NCBI GenBank assembly: GCA_910584065.1 | Contig: CAJTZN010000051.1 | Span: 1-24,463, forward strand | From: an uncultured Eubacterium sp. | GTDB lineage: Bacteria > Bacillota > Clostridia > Lachnospirales > Lachnospiraceae | Reading direction: 5' to 3' | Length of the DNA: 24,463 nucleotides | Shown here: piece after piece, positions 1 through 8,265 of the stretch | Position numbering within the stretch: the first letter of the stretch is position 1 | Layout: each line of letters begins with the position of its first letter | Notes under the pieces: generated by a model | What the model was told of the DNA's origin: nothing | The model's input: the letters and a program-made list of their open reading frames with translations, nothing else | Databases searched by the model: none | Translations under genes and position numbers: made by a program

Positions 1-66
1 AAGGGTAAAAATTTGATGAAAGCTGGCCAGCTGCCGCGTAGCGGCTTGGTACAATTTTTGAAATAG
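1..66 (+). CDS. C-terminal end of an upstream coding frame (partial, unidentified)
   Basis: Frame 1 is open from the first base to a TAG at 64-66 and encodes 21 residues ending GLVQFLK. The stop lies 24 bases before the response regulator ATG, which fits the end of an upstream gene in the same transcription unit. The piece is too short to assign a family, and coding status rests only on the open frame and its position. The frame also contains a perfect 12-bp palindrome (21-32) and a GCCGC-gta-GCGGC hairpin (33-45), so part of this stretch could have a regulatory role. Confidence 0.4.
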   Translation, partial: KGKNLMKAGQLPRSGLVQFLK

Positions 67-90
67 CACGATCAGGAAGGAGAGTTGGCG

Positions 91-780
91 ATGCAGCACA
101 TATTGATTGCGGATGATAACGAAGATATAAGGGAAGTTCTCGGGACTTATGTCGCGAAAGAGGGGTTTGAACCGGTTCAGGCGAAGGACGGGATCGAGGC
201 GTTTGAATTGTTTAAAAAGTGCAATCCGGCGGTGGTGCTTCTGGATATTATGATGCCGGGAATGGACGGTTATAAAGTGTGTAAAAAGATCCGTGAGATG
301 TCCGATGTGCCGATCATCCTCATCACGGCGAAGGGAGAAGATTATGAGAGGGTGATGGGACTGGATATCGGAGCGGACGACTACGTGGTCAAGCCGTTCA
401 GCCCGAGCGAGGTCATGGCGAGGGTGCGCGCCGTGCTGCGCCGGATGGGGCGCACGGAGGAAAGCGCAGATAAGAAAGTGATCGCCATTGGCGACCTGAC
501 GATCAACATCGAGGCGTACAGTGTATTTGTCGGGGCGGAGAAGATTCCGATGACGAAAAAGGAAGTGGAGACGATGTGGATCCTGGCAGAAAATCCGAGC
601 AAGGTGTTCACGAGGGATAACCTGTTGGACAGCTTGTGGGGACAGGACTATTTTGGCGACAGCCGCACGGTGGATTCGCATATCAAAAGGCTGCGGGCAA
701 AACTGGACAAGGTGGAGCATCCGGGCTGGGAGATCAAGACGATATGGGGGCTCGGTTACAAATTTGAAATAAACGTCTGA
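91..780 (+). CDS. OmpR/PhoB-family two-component response regulator
   Basis: This is a cytoplasmic transcription factor activated by phosphorylation. The N-terminal receiver domain (about residues 1-118) has the acidic pair D9/D10, phospho-acceptor D52 in LLDIMMPGMDG, T79 in ILITA, and K101 in the VVKPF motif. The C-terminal winged helix (about 128-229) has the typical OmpR ending RTVDSHIKRLRAKL followed by WGLGYKF. At 229 residues it has the usual family length. I start at ATG 91 because AGGAAGGAG (74-82) sits 8 nt upstream; a TTG at 85 is too close to that site. The partner kinase begins about 20 nt after the stop, so the pair is co-transcribed. Family resemblance is to PhoB/WalR-like regulators; the regulon cannot be told from the sequence. 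Confidence 0.95.
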   Translation: MQHILIADDNEDIREVLGTYVAKEGFEPVQAKDGIEAFELFKKCNPAVVLLDIMMPGMDGYKVCKKIREMSDVPIILITAKGEDYERVMGLDIGADDYVVKPFSPSEVMARVRAVLRRMGRTEESADKKVIAIGDLTINIEAYSVFVGAEKIPMTKKEVETMWILAENPSKVFTRDNLLDSLWGQDYFGDSRTVDSHIKRLRAKLDKVEHPGWEIKTIWGLGYKFEINV

Positions 781-799
781 GGCGGGATTGGAGTTTGTT

Positions 800-2251
800 T
801 TGAGAAAGATTTTTTGGCGGGTCGGGATTTATTTCGCGCTTGCGCTCGTGTCGCTGACAGCGGTTGCCGGCCTTGTATTTACGCGGTTCAACAGACATAA
901 TATCATGGGCGTTTATAAGGAAGAACTGAAAAGCATTGCCCAGAGCGTGTCGGAGCGGGTCAGCGACGCCGTGACGGGGGATGACAGTAAGGATTTTTTT
1001 ACGTATCTTAGCGCGCTCAAGGATTTTGGGGAATTCCGGAATACGGATATTTGGATTTTGGCGAATCCGTCGGCGGATGAGCCGCTCGACGAGGCGTACA
1101 CGAATGTGGACGTCCGCACGTGGACGGTGGAGGAAGAGGCCATGAAGGCGCTGATCCAGGCGGCCTGTGACGGAAAGACACGGAGTTACAGTGGATATGA
1201 CAGTATTTACGGGATGGATATGATGCATCTGGCGACCCCGGTCAAAAACGCCAGAGGGGAAAATGTCGGCCTTGTTCTCGTAAACGGGGAAATGGATTAC
1301 CGGCAGGGATCGGTCGTTCAATATCAGAAATATATGTTCTTGAGCGTGATCACCGCGCTGCTGATCTCCCTGCTCATAGCCGCTTTTTTCTCCCAGCAGC
1401 TGGTGAGGCCGATCATCCGCATCAAGGAGATCGCGCTGCGGATGGCAGAAGGGGAATACGCGCAGAAAACTGAGATCCGGCGTAAGGATGAGCTGGGGAT
1501 GCTGGCGGACAGCATGGATATATTGTCGGAAAAGCTCGTCGAGGCGGAGAAATTCCGTGACGATCTCGAGCAGAACCGGCGGGATTTTTTTTCCAATGTT
1601 TCCCATGAGCTGCGCACGCCGATCACGGTCGTAAAAGGGTATGCGGAAACGCTGGCTGATGGCTATGTGGAAGATGAGGCGAAGCGGAAGGAGTACTACG
1701 ACCGGATCCTCAACGAGTGCGCCGGGATGGAGCGGCTCGTGTCGGATCTTTTGATCCTCTCGAAAATGCAGAACCCGGATTTTGAACTGGATAAAGAGGT
1801 GCTGAATGTGATCGCCGTCATGCAGGACGCGCTCCGCAGCATGCGGATACTGATGGCGGAAAAGAACATTGTTTCCGTACTGGATTACGAGGACGAGTGC
1901 TCGCTGATCGAAGGGGATTATGACAGGATCCGCCAGTTGTTTCTGATCCTGCTGCAAAACGCGGTCAAATATGCCGATGACGATACGGAGATCCGCGTTG
2001 ATATAAGACGGAGCGAAGAACTCATTACCGTGTCCGTGGAGGATACGGGGATACCGGTGCTGAAGTCGGAGTGGGATACGATATTCGAAAAGTTTTACCG
2101 CGGTAATAATAACGGGAATAAGGATGGATCCGGTCTCGGGTTAATGGTGGCCAGGCACATTTGCGACCGGCATCATGGGAAAATATGGGTTACGAGTGAC
2201 GAAGTGGCGAAAACGTGCTTTTATGTGCAGCTGCCATGTGTGAAAGAGTAG
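800..2251 (+). CDS. Membrane sensor histidine kinase, partner of the upstream regulator
   Basis: Architecture from the chosen start: TM1 (about 9-28), an extracytoplasmic sensor region (about 30-175), TM2 (about 178-198), HAMP (about 199-250), HisKA with the H-box SHELRTP (H269), and HATPase_c with N-box LLQNAVKYA (N387), the DTG of the G1 box and G2 box GSGLGL. It should autophosphorylate H269 and pass the phosphate to D52 of the adjacent regulator. No ATG lies nearby. TTG 800 has GGAG (790-793) 6 nt upstream and is preferred over an in-frame TTG at 788. One oddity is the G1 region, which reads DTGIP where most kinases have D-x-G-x-G-I-P, so two residues including the second glycine are missing. 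The ligand is unknown; the sensor region has no motif I recognise. Confidence 0.94.
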   Translation: MRKIFWRVGIYFALALVSLTAVAGLVFTRFNRHNIMGVYKEELKSIAQSVSERVSDAVTGDDSKDFFTYLSALKDFGEFRNTDIWILANPSADEPLDEAYTNVDVRTWTVEEEAMKALIQAACDGKTRSYSGYDSIYGMDMMHLATPVKNARGENVGLVLVNGEMDYRQGSVVQYQKYMFLSVITALLISLLIAAFFSQQLVRPIIRIKEIALRMAEGEYAQKTEIRRKDELGMLADSMDILSEKLVEAEKFRDDLEQNRRDFFSNVSHELRTPITVVKGYAETLADGYVEDEAKRKEYYDRILNECAGMERLVSDLLILSKMQNPDFELDKEVLNVIAVMQDALRSMRILMAEKNIVSVLDYEDECSLIEGDYDRIRQLFLILLQNAVKYADDDTEIRVDIRRSEELITVSVEDTGIPVLKSEWDTIFEKFYRGNNNGNKDGSGLGLMVARHICDRHHGKIWVTSDEVAKTCFYVQLPCVKE

Positions 2252-2252
2252 C

Positions 2253-2282
2253 TTGACGGCGTGCATTGATATGTGTTATTCT
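2253..2282 (+). promoter_or_regulatory. Candidate sigma-A promoter for the hydrogenase gene
   Basis: TTGACG (2253-2258) and TATTCT (2277-2282) are separated by 18 nt, matching 5/6 and 4/6 of the sigma-A consensus. It lies in the 74-nt gap after the kinase stop and about 44 nt before the hydrogenase ATG. A separate promoter makes sense because the hydrogenase is unrelated to the two-component pair, but read-through from the kinase gene is also possible. Confidence 0.35.
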
Positions 2283-2325
2283 GATACAAACATAAGACTG
2301 AAGTAAGGATAAAGGAGAGAGAAGC

Positions 2326-3831
2326 ATGAGAGGAATTGAAACCCCGATTACAAAAATCCGCAGACAGGTGTTTACGGAGGTGGCAAAGGTGGCGTTTGAG
2401 TCGGACAATATCAAAGATGATATTGAGGCGATTCCGTACAAGATCACGCCGTCCGATGTGCCGTTGTACCGAGATAGTATTTACCGCGAGCGCGCGATCG
2501 CCGGAGAGCGTGTGCGTCTGGCGATGGGTATGTCGCTGCGCCCTGAAAACCAGCCGGTACATATCACGAGCGGACTCAGCGAGAGTAACATCGCGGATAA
2601 ATATTATGAGCCGCCGCTGATGCAGGTCATTCCGTCTGCCTGCGCCATGTGTGAGGATAATGCGTACGAAGTGACGGATCAGTGCCGCGGCTGTGTTGCG
2701 CATCCGTGCCAGGAGGTCTGTCCGGTTGGTGCGATCCGCATGGAAAACGGCCGTTCGGTGATCGATAAGAGCAAATGTGTGAAATGTGGTAAATGTAAGG
2801 CCATCTGTCCGTACGACGCTATTGCCAAAAAGGTTCGCCCGTGTGCGGCGGCCTGCGGCGTGAAAGCGATCGACAGCGATGAGCACGGACGCGCCCGCAT
2901 TAATGACGATAAATGTGTAAAATGCGGCCAGTGTATGGTGAGCTGCCCATTTGGCGCGATCGCGGACAAATCCCAGATCTTCCAGCTCGCCCGCGCGATC
3001 AAACAGGGAGACGAGGTTATCGTGGAACTGGCGCCGGCTGTGATCGGACAGTTCGGCACCGATGTGCGGCTTTGGAAAATTAAATCTGCATTAAAGGAGA
3101 TTGGATTCGCGGAAGTATACGAGGTTGCGCTCGGTGCGGACATCGGCGCGATCACGGAGGCGAGACATTATGTACACGAGGTAAAGACAGGAAAGCTTCC
3201 GTTCCTTCTGACATCGTGCTGCCCGGCCTGGTCGGTACTGGCGAAGCAGACGCTTCCGCCGGATATGCTGGAGGCGGTTTCGAGCGCACTGACGCCGATG
3301 GTGGCTACGGCGCGTTCAATCAAGCAGAAACACCCGAACGCGAGGGTGGTATTTGTCGGGCCGTGTGCGGCGAAAAAACTGGAGGCTGCGCGCGAAACGG
3401 TGCGAAGCGACGTGGATTTCGTTATTACGTTTGAAGAGCTGGCGGCGATCTTTGCGGCCAAAGGGATCGATATGGAAACCTATGAGGCAGAAGAGCCGAT
3501 CCATGACGCCACAGGAGCCGGCCGCGGTTACGGGGTAGCCGGAGGGGTGGCAAACGCCATTGAGAAATGTATCAACGAATATTATCCCGACACCGAGGTG
3601 CTCATCGAGCATGTCGAGGGACTCAGTGAGTGCCAGAAGATGCTCCTTATGGCGAAGGCCGGAAAGAAGGACGGCTGTCTGATCGAGGGTATGGGATGCC
3701 CTGGCGGCTGTGTGGCCGGAGCGGGAACGAATATACCGGTCGCTAAGGGAGCGCAGGCGGTGAGGAAGTTCGTGAAGGATTCCACCAAGGCGCTTCCGCC
3801 GAAAGAATATTCGGAGATCGAACTGCCATAA
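2326..3831 (+). CDS. [FeFe] hydrogenase, group B-like, with N-terminal ferredoxin-type clusters
   Basis: This is an iron-sulfur enzyme predicted to interconvert protons and H2, or sense H2, in the cytoplasm. The N-terminal half holds cysteine motifs for [4Fe-4S] clusters: C120/C123/C128/C132, C151/C154/C157/C161 and C197/C200/C203/C207, plus extra cysteines C106/C109 and C173/C177. The H-cluster domain shows all three signatures: L1 TSCCPAW (296-302), L2 GPCAAKK (345-351) and L3 EGMGCPGGC (454-462). L2 starts with G rather than the M usual in group A enzymes, and L3 reads EGMG rather than EVMA; both fit the less-studied group B. There is no signal peptide and no adjacent electron-transfer subunit or HydEFG maturase in view. 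AAGGAG (2312-2317) lies 8 nt before ATG 2326. At 501 residues the protein is complete. The group B call is from motif memory and would need a tree. Confidence 0.9.
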   Translation: MRGIETPITKIRRQVFTEVAKVAFESDNIKDDIEAIPYKITPSDVPLYRDSIYRERAIAGERVRLAMGMSLRPENQPVHITSGLSESNIADKYYEPPLMQVIPSACAMCEDNAYEVTDQCRGCVAHPCQEVCPVGAIRMENGRSVIDKSKCVKCGKCKAICPYDAIAKKVRPCAAACGVKAIDSDEHGRARINDDKCVKCGQCMVSCPFGAIADKSQIFQLARAIKQGDEVIVELAPAVIGQFGTDVRLWKIKSALKEIGFAEVYEVALGADIGAITEARHYVHEVKTGKLPFLLTSCCPAWSVLAKQTLPPDMLEAVSSALTPMVATARSIKQKHPNARVVFVGPCAAKKLEAARETVRSDVDFVITFEELAAIFAAKGIDMETYEAEEPIHDATGAGRGYGVAGGVANAIEKCINEYYPDTEVLIEHVEGLSECQKMLLMAKAGKKDGCLIEGMGCPGGCVAGAGTNIPVAKGAQAVRKFVKDSTKALPPKEYSEIELP

Positions 3832-3855
3832 CCCGGGCGATTGCAGCATAAAACG

Positions 3856-3893
3856 CAAAGGACGAAACAGTTAGCGGTTTCGTCCCTTTGTTT
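3856..3893 (+). terminator. Intrinsic terminator after the hydrogenase gene
   Basis: The arms CAAAGGACGAAAC (3856-3868) and GTTTCGTCCCTTTG (3877-3890) pair with one bulged C across an 8-nt loop and are followed by a short T-rich run. It lies 25 nt after the hydrogenase stop and 31 nt before the next start codon, so the two genes are probably separate transcription units. The T-run is short, so termination may be incomplete. Confidence 0.7.
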
Positions 3894-3923
3894 GTGGAGA
3901 AAGTTACATGGGAGTCACTGTTT

Positions 3924-5780
3924 ATGAAGTCGAAACAATGGATCGGGGCGGTACTGCTGGCTATGGTGGCTGGCGTCGTGCCGCTGGTCGTCAGCGCGTG
4001 TTATTACCGCATCGGGTTAAAGGAATTTCCATGGTTTGCTGATTCCGATGCGACGTATGATTTCTTTTTATACTGGAAGGGGCAGATGCTCATATTATTG
4101 TGCGGTCTTTTGGCACTCTATGTGGCTGTCAGGCAGCTGGCGGGGAAAGAGCGCGGATGGCAGGGGCGTATTGAGGCAAAGTATTTTGTCCCCCTATTGC
4201 TGTATTTCCTTTTGGCCCTTCTGTCAGCCGTGCTGTCAGAGCACGGTGATATGGCAGTTTGGGGTGGATATGAACAGTGGGAGGGCGTGATCATCATAAC
4301 GGCGTATGTGGTCGTTTTGTTTTTCGCCATTTTTCTGCTGGAAGGCAGGACACAGATCCGCGTATTCCTGTGCGTGTTTCTGTCCTGTGTATTTGTTATT
4401 GCCGTTTTAAGCGTCTTTCAGTACTGCGGGCATGATTTTTTCCGTACCGGGGCTGGGCAGGCGGTAATGAATTTCATGATAAAAAAGAAGCTTAAATTTA
4501 CTTTTAATTTTGAAATAGGCCGGGTTTACGCTACTTTATACAATCCCAATTATGTCGGTTCCTATGTGGCGCTCGTGCTGCCGGTCGTGCTTTCCGTGAT
4601 CAGCCGCGGCGGCCGCATGTCCCGGATGCGCAACCGATTTGCCATCGTAACAGCGGCGGGGCTTCTGCTCATGCTGATCGGTTCCGAGTCTGTGACAGGG
4701 TGCATCGGGGTGGCGGCGTCGCTTTTGCTCGCTTTCGCATTTGTGCTCGCGGATCCAGGCGTAAGCAGGAAAAAAGTGGTGGTCGGGGCAGGTGTCTGTG
4801 TGTTGGCGGCGGCGGTCGTTGTCTGCGTGAACCGGCCGATTTTTACATACGCTTTGAACAAGATCTTTCATCCGACCCCGAACCGGTTTGCAGTCCGGGG
4901 TATGGAATCCCGGGAGGGGGTGCTGGCCGTCACGACCGCGGGAGGCGACGTCCTGAAACTTACGTGTGAGCAGGGTGACGGCCGTTGTCATTTTACGGCG
5001 GCGGACGGCAGCGGGTCGGCGGTCGAAGTGTACGAAGAGGGGGAACTGGTGAAGTTCGGGGACGCGCGGTTTGAGGAGATTCAGCTCCGCCCGGAACAGG
5101 TGGACATAGACGGGGAAAAAGTCGATGCGTTTATCGTGGAAACACCGTCTTTTGGGAGGTCCTATACGGTCATACCGTCGGTCGAAACGTATACCGGGCC
5201 GGGACTTTCGCAGCGCGTGTTCTATATAAAAAATCCGTTTGGCAAGAAGGATAAGCTGCGCCATATCGAAAGTGTGGGATTCGAACAAAACCAGCATTTC
5301 GGGAGCCGCCGCGGGTATATCTGGTCACGGACATTTCCGCTGCTAAAGGACCATATGCTGATCGGGTCGGGGCCGAATACATTTGTCTTTGAATTTCCCA
5401 ATGATGATTATATCGGCATGAAAAATGTGGGTTATGACGGATCCGTTGTCACGAAGCCGCACAATATGTTGATGCAGATCTGGGTGCAGACCGGATTTTT
5501 GTCCCTGCTGGCATTTTTGGCGCTGTATGTGTTCTATTTTGCCGCCAGTATGAAACTGTATTTTCGGAAAACGGGATACCGCCGCGGCGAGCTGCTGGGG
5601 GTCGGCATCCTGCTCGGCACGTTCGGCTATCTCGTGACCGGACTGGCTAACGACTCTACCGTTGCGGTGGCGCCGGTATACTGGTGCCTTTTGGGGGCCG
5701 GAATCGCCGTAAACCGGTACAATAAGTTGACAGGAGGGATCGCGGATGACGAACGGGAACGTACTGCTGACAGCCATTAA
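3924..5780 (+). CDS. O-antigen ligase/polymerase-like (Wzy/WaaL family) multi-pass membrane protein
   Basis: The protein has about ten or more hydrophobic segments: roughly 7-25, 54-72, 88-104, 120-140, 146-166, 206-226, 240-276, 285-302, 517-541 and 556-600. It carries the Wzy_C hallmarks YNPNYVGSY (206-214), SRRGYIWSR (461-469), GSGPNTF (481-487) and KPHNMLMQIWVQTG (511-524). Family members join or polymerise lipid-linked glycans on the outer face of the membrane. In a Gram-positive cell this suggests a role in capsule, exopolysaccharide or another secondary wall polymer. An extracytoplasmic region of roughly 145 residues (about 320-465) lies between the two halves of the membrane domain and looks rich in beta strand. 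ATG 3924 with GGGAG 9 nt upstream is preferred over TTG 3888, which overlaps the terminator. No glycosyltransferases flank it, so the substrate is unknown. Confidence 0.83.
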   Translation: MKSKQWIGAVLLAMVAGVVPLVVSACYYRIGLKEFPWFADSDATYDFFLYWKGQMLILLCGLLALYVAVRQLAGKERGWQGRIEAKYFVPLLLYFLLALLSAVLSEHGDMAVWGGYEQWEGVIIITAYVVVLFFAIFLLEGRTQIRVFLCVFLSCVFVIAVLSVFQYCGHDFFRTGAGQAVMNFMIKKKLKFTFNFEIGRVYATLYNPNYVGSYVALVLPVVLSVISRGGRMSRMRNRFAIVTAAGLLLMLIGSESVTGCIGVAASLLLAFAFVLADPGVSRKKVVVGAGVCVLAAAVVVCVNRPIFTYALNKIFHPTPNRFAVRGMESREGVLAVTTAGGDVLKLTCEQGDGRCHFTAADGSGSAVEVYEEGELVKFGDARFEEIQLRPEQVDIDGEKVDAFIVETPSFGRSYTVIPSVETYTGPGLSQRVFYIKNPFGKKDKLRHIESVGFEQNQHFGSRRGYIWSRTFPLLKDHMLIGSGPNTFVFEFPNDDYIGMKNVGYDGSVVTKPHNMLMQIWVQTGFLSLLAFLALYVFYFAASMKLYFRKTGYRRGELLGVGILLGTFGYLVTGLANDSTVAVAPVYWCLLGAGIAVNRYNKLTGGIADDERERTADSH

Positions 5781-7530
5781 CGCCAAGTATATCCATTCAA
5801 ACCTGGCCGTGTACTCACTCAAGGCCAATGCGGGGCCGTATGCCGGGAAGGTCGGGATTGCGGAGTATACGATCAATCACCGCCGGGAGGAGATCTTACG
5901 CGGAATTTATGATCATTCGCCGGCGGTGGTCGGATTTTCCTGTTATATTTGGAATATCGGGTATGTGCTCGATGTGGCGGCCGATCTGCGCAGCATTTTA
6001 CCGGATGTAGTGATCGTGCTCGGAGGGCCGGAGGTTTCTTACGACGCCCCGGATGTTCTGCGGCAGAACCCGTTTGTTGATGCCGTTATGATCGGCGAGG
6101 GGGAGGAAACATTTCGGGAATTTCTGACGTGCTATTTTGAGAAGGGCGGTGGAACGGACGATTACCTTCAGATACCGGGACTGTGCCTGCGCACGGAAAG
6201 CGGCATATGCTGCACGCCGCCGAGACAGGCGCTTCCGATGGACCGGCTTGTATTTCCTTACGCCGATGTGAGCGAACTGGAGAACCGCATCCTCTATTAT
6301 GAAACGATGCGGGGCTGCCCGTTTTCGTGCAGTTACTGCCTGTCGTCCATCGAAAAGGGCGTGCGAAGACGCAGTCTTTCCCTCGTTTTTCAGGAACTGC
6401 AGTTTTTTCTGGAGCGCCGCGTGAAGCAGGTCAAATTTGTAGACCGCACGTTTAACTGCCATCACGAGCACGCGTATCGGATCTGGCAGTTTATCGGAGA
6501 ACATGATAATGGGACGACAAATTTTCATTTTGAAATAGGGGGCGATCTGCTGCGGGAGGAAGATTTTCAGTTGCTTTGCACATTCCGCCCGGGACTTGTC
6601 CAGTTTGAGATCGGCGTCCAGTCAACGAATCCTCATACCATCCGGGCGATCCGACGCCAAATGGACATAAAAAAACTGGCGGACAACCTGTCAAAGGTCC
6701 GTGAAAACCATAACATCCACCAGCACCTCGACCTGATCGCGGGTCTTCCCCATGAGGATCCCGCCTCATTTCGCCGGTCCTTTAACGATGTGTACGCGAT
6801 GGCGCCCGACCAGCTGCAGCTCGGTTTCCTGAAGATCCTCAAAGGTTCCTATATGGAAGAAATGGCGGAAGAGTACGGGATCAGGTATGGAAACCGCCCG
6901 CCGTATGAGGTGCTGAGCACACATTGGATGTCCTACGATGACATACGGGCACTTAAGCGGGTTGAAGAGATGGTCGAAATATATTATAATAGTTTTCAGT
7001 TCCAGGCCACGATGGTGTTATTGGAACAGTGCCACAGCGACGCGTTTTCCATGTTCGAGAGCCTGGGGAACTATTATGAGAGAGAGGGCGGGTTTGGCAG
7101 GAAGCACAGCCGGATCGCCCGTTATGAATGGCTGTGGCAGTATGTCACGGAGTATTTCGCGGACAGGGAGGAAGCGTTCCGCCAGACTCTTGCGTTTGAT
7201 CTGTATCTCAGGGAATACGTAAAGAACCCGCCCGCGTTCGTGCGGTTGAGGGAAAAAGAATATGTGCGCTCTGTGCGCGAGTTTCTGGAACGGGAGGCCG
7301 AGCGGCCGGACATTCTTTCCGGATATGAAGGCTATGCGGCAAAACAGCTGTTCCATATGGTGTATGTGCAGAAGTTTTCACTCGATTTCAAAAAGCTTTT
7401 TGAGGAAAAACAGGTGCGGGAAACGGCGCCGTATTCGCTGGTGTTTGATTACCGTCACCGGAATCCGTTAAATCACAGTGCGAAAGTCACGGCTCTGCGC
7501 CGCGGAACATGGCCGGGCTATTCCGGATAA
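5746..7530 (+). CDS. B12-binding-domain radical SAM protein with DUF4080-type C-terminus
   Basis: The N-terminal cobalamin-binding-like domain (about 5-130) includes VVGFSCYIWN, VLGGPEVSY and MIGEGEETF. The radical SAM core (about 180-400) has the cluster motif C191-x3-C195-x2-C198 within MRGCPFSCSYC, plus the strand motif VQFEIGVQS. The C-terminal part (about 400-594) is the alpha-helical extension I associate with DUF4080 proteins. Such enzymes reduce SAM to a 5'-deoxyadenosyl radical for methylation or rearrangement chemistry; the substrate of this subfamily is not known to me. The gene starts inside the 3' end of the preceding membrane protein gene (35-nt overlap) with AGGAGG 9 nt before the ATG, so the two are translationally coupled. 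A true B12-ligating DxHxxG motif is not obvious. Confidence 0.88.
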   Translation: MTNGNVLLTAINAKYIHSNLAVYSLKANAGPYAGKVGIAEYTINHRREEILRGIYDHSPAVVGFSCYIWNIGYVLDVAADLRSILPDVVIVLGGPEVSYDAPDVLRQNPFVDAVMIGEGEETFREFLTCYFEKGGGTDDYLQIPGLCLRTESGICCTPPRQALPMDRLVFPYADVSELENRILYYETMRGCPFSCSYCLSSIEKGVRRRSLSLVFQELQFFLERRVKQVKFVDRTFNCHHEHAYRIWQFIGEHDNGTTNFHFEIGGDLLREEDFQLLCTFRPGLVQFEIGVQSTNPHTIRAIRRQMDIKKLADNLSKVRENHNIHQHLDLIAGLPHEDPASFRRSFNDVYAMAPDQLQLGFLKILKGSYMEEMAEEYGIRYGNRPPYEVLSTHWMSYDDIRALKRVEEMVEIYYNSFQFQATMVLLEQCHSDAFSMFESLGNYYEREGGFGRKHSRIARYEWLWQYVTEYFADREEAFRQTLAFDLYLREYVKNPPAFVRLREKEYVRSVREFLEREAERPDILSGYEGYAAKQLFHMVYVQKFSLDFKKLFEEKQVRETAPYSLVFDYRHRNPLNHSAKVTALRRGTWPGYSG

Positions 7531-7572
7531 CCGCAGGCTCCTATATGAAGCACAGATGGATAAACCACCGGC

Positions 7573-8214
7573 TCATTCCTCATAAACCGCCGGGTCATCC
7601 AGGATGGCGCGCAGCGCTTCGGCGAGAGCCGCCCCCTTTGGCAGGTCAGATCGCCCGACGGAGGCGATCAGTTCCTCGAGTTTTCCCCGGTTTCCCGTCA
7701 TGGCATACGCGTAGGCGAGGGACTTATAATCGGTGGACTTATCCGAACCGGCTGCGAGGCACTGCTCGTACGCGCCGGCGGATTCTGACAGCATGCCGGC
7801 CGTGCGGTACGCCTTTCCGAGATTTGACAGATTCATTAAGAAAACATTAAAATTTTCGTCATATTCGGATAAAGTCTTGAAATTTCCCGTGCCATATGCT
7901 AACTTTAAATCGGTGTTTGTATAGGCGGACAGATCCATCATTGGTTTTGTCAGGCTGCTTTTGACTTTTTCCTGATAATAGCAGATGTTTTCGTCATCGG
8001 TTTCGGGCATGGGGATACGTTCCGCATCCGGAGCGATCAGGGGGAGGTCCGAAATATCTTTATTTTTTGTGTGGTTTGCCTCGTCTTCGCGGTCCCAGAA
8101 CTCGCGGGATCTGCGCTCGTATTCGCGCGTGGATTTGCGCCTTTCATAGTGGATCCAGGCGCAGAAGATCAGGAAGCATATAAAAATTGAGGGAATGGGA
8201 ATATTGGAAAACAT
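7573..8214 (-). CDS. Membrane-anchored TPR-like protein of unknown function
   Basis: A single N-terminal hydrophobic segment (about residues 5-19) is followed at once by a basic stretch, HYERRKS, giving an N-out/C-in or signal-anchor arrangement. A charged linker comes next, then a helical region (about 115-210) with tetratricopeptide-like spacing: NLGKAYRTAGMLSESAGAYEQCL followed by SLAYAYAMTGNRGKLEELI. That suggests a protein-interaction scaffold. On the minus strand, AAAGGA lies 8 nt before ATG 8214, so I prefer this start to the ATG at 8223, which touches the ribosome site. It is the only minus-strand protein gene in the window. It converges on the radical SAM gene and diverges from the small membrane protein gene across about 50 bp. 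I recognise no specific family. Confidence 0.72.
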   Translation of the reverse strand: MFSNIPIPSIFICFLIFCAWIHYERRKSTREYERRSREFWDREDEANHTKNKDISDLPLIAPDAERIPMPETDDENICYYQEKVKSSLTKPMMDLSAYTNTDLKLAYGTGNFKTLSEYDENFNVFLMNLSNLGKAYRTAGMLSESAGAYEQCLAAGSDKSTDYKSLAYAYAMTGNRGKLEELIASVGRSDLPKGAALAEALRAILDDPAVYEE

Positions 8215-8265
8215 GTTATTCATCCTTTCAGTATATAAATATTTTTAGTAAGGAGGTAAGGAACC

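Noticed and set aside
734..1957. 407-codon minus-strand frame opposite the histidine kinase
   Set aside because: The kinase motifs on the plus strand are unambiguous; the antisense product is a composition artefact rich in Arg, His and Gln.
7560..7600. Imperfect direct repeat (ATAAACCACCGG / ATAAACCGCCGG) at the convergent gene ends, considered as a terminator or attachment site
   Set aside because: It does not form a stable hairpin with a T-run, and there is no integrase or tRNA boundary nearby; likely chance similarity.
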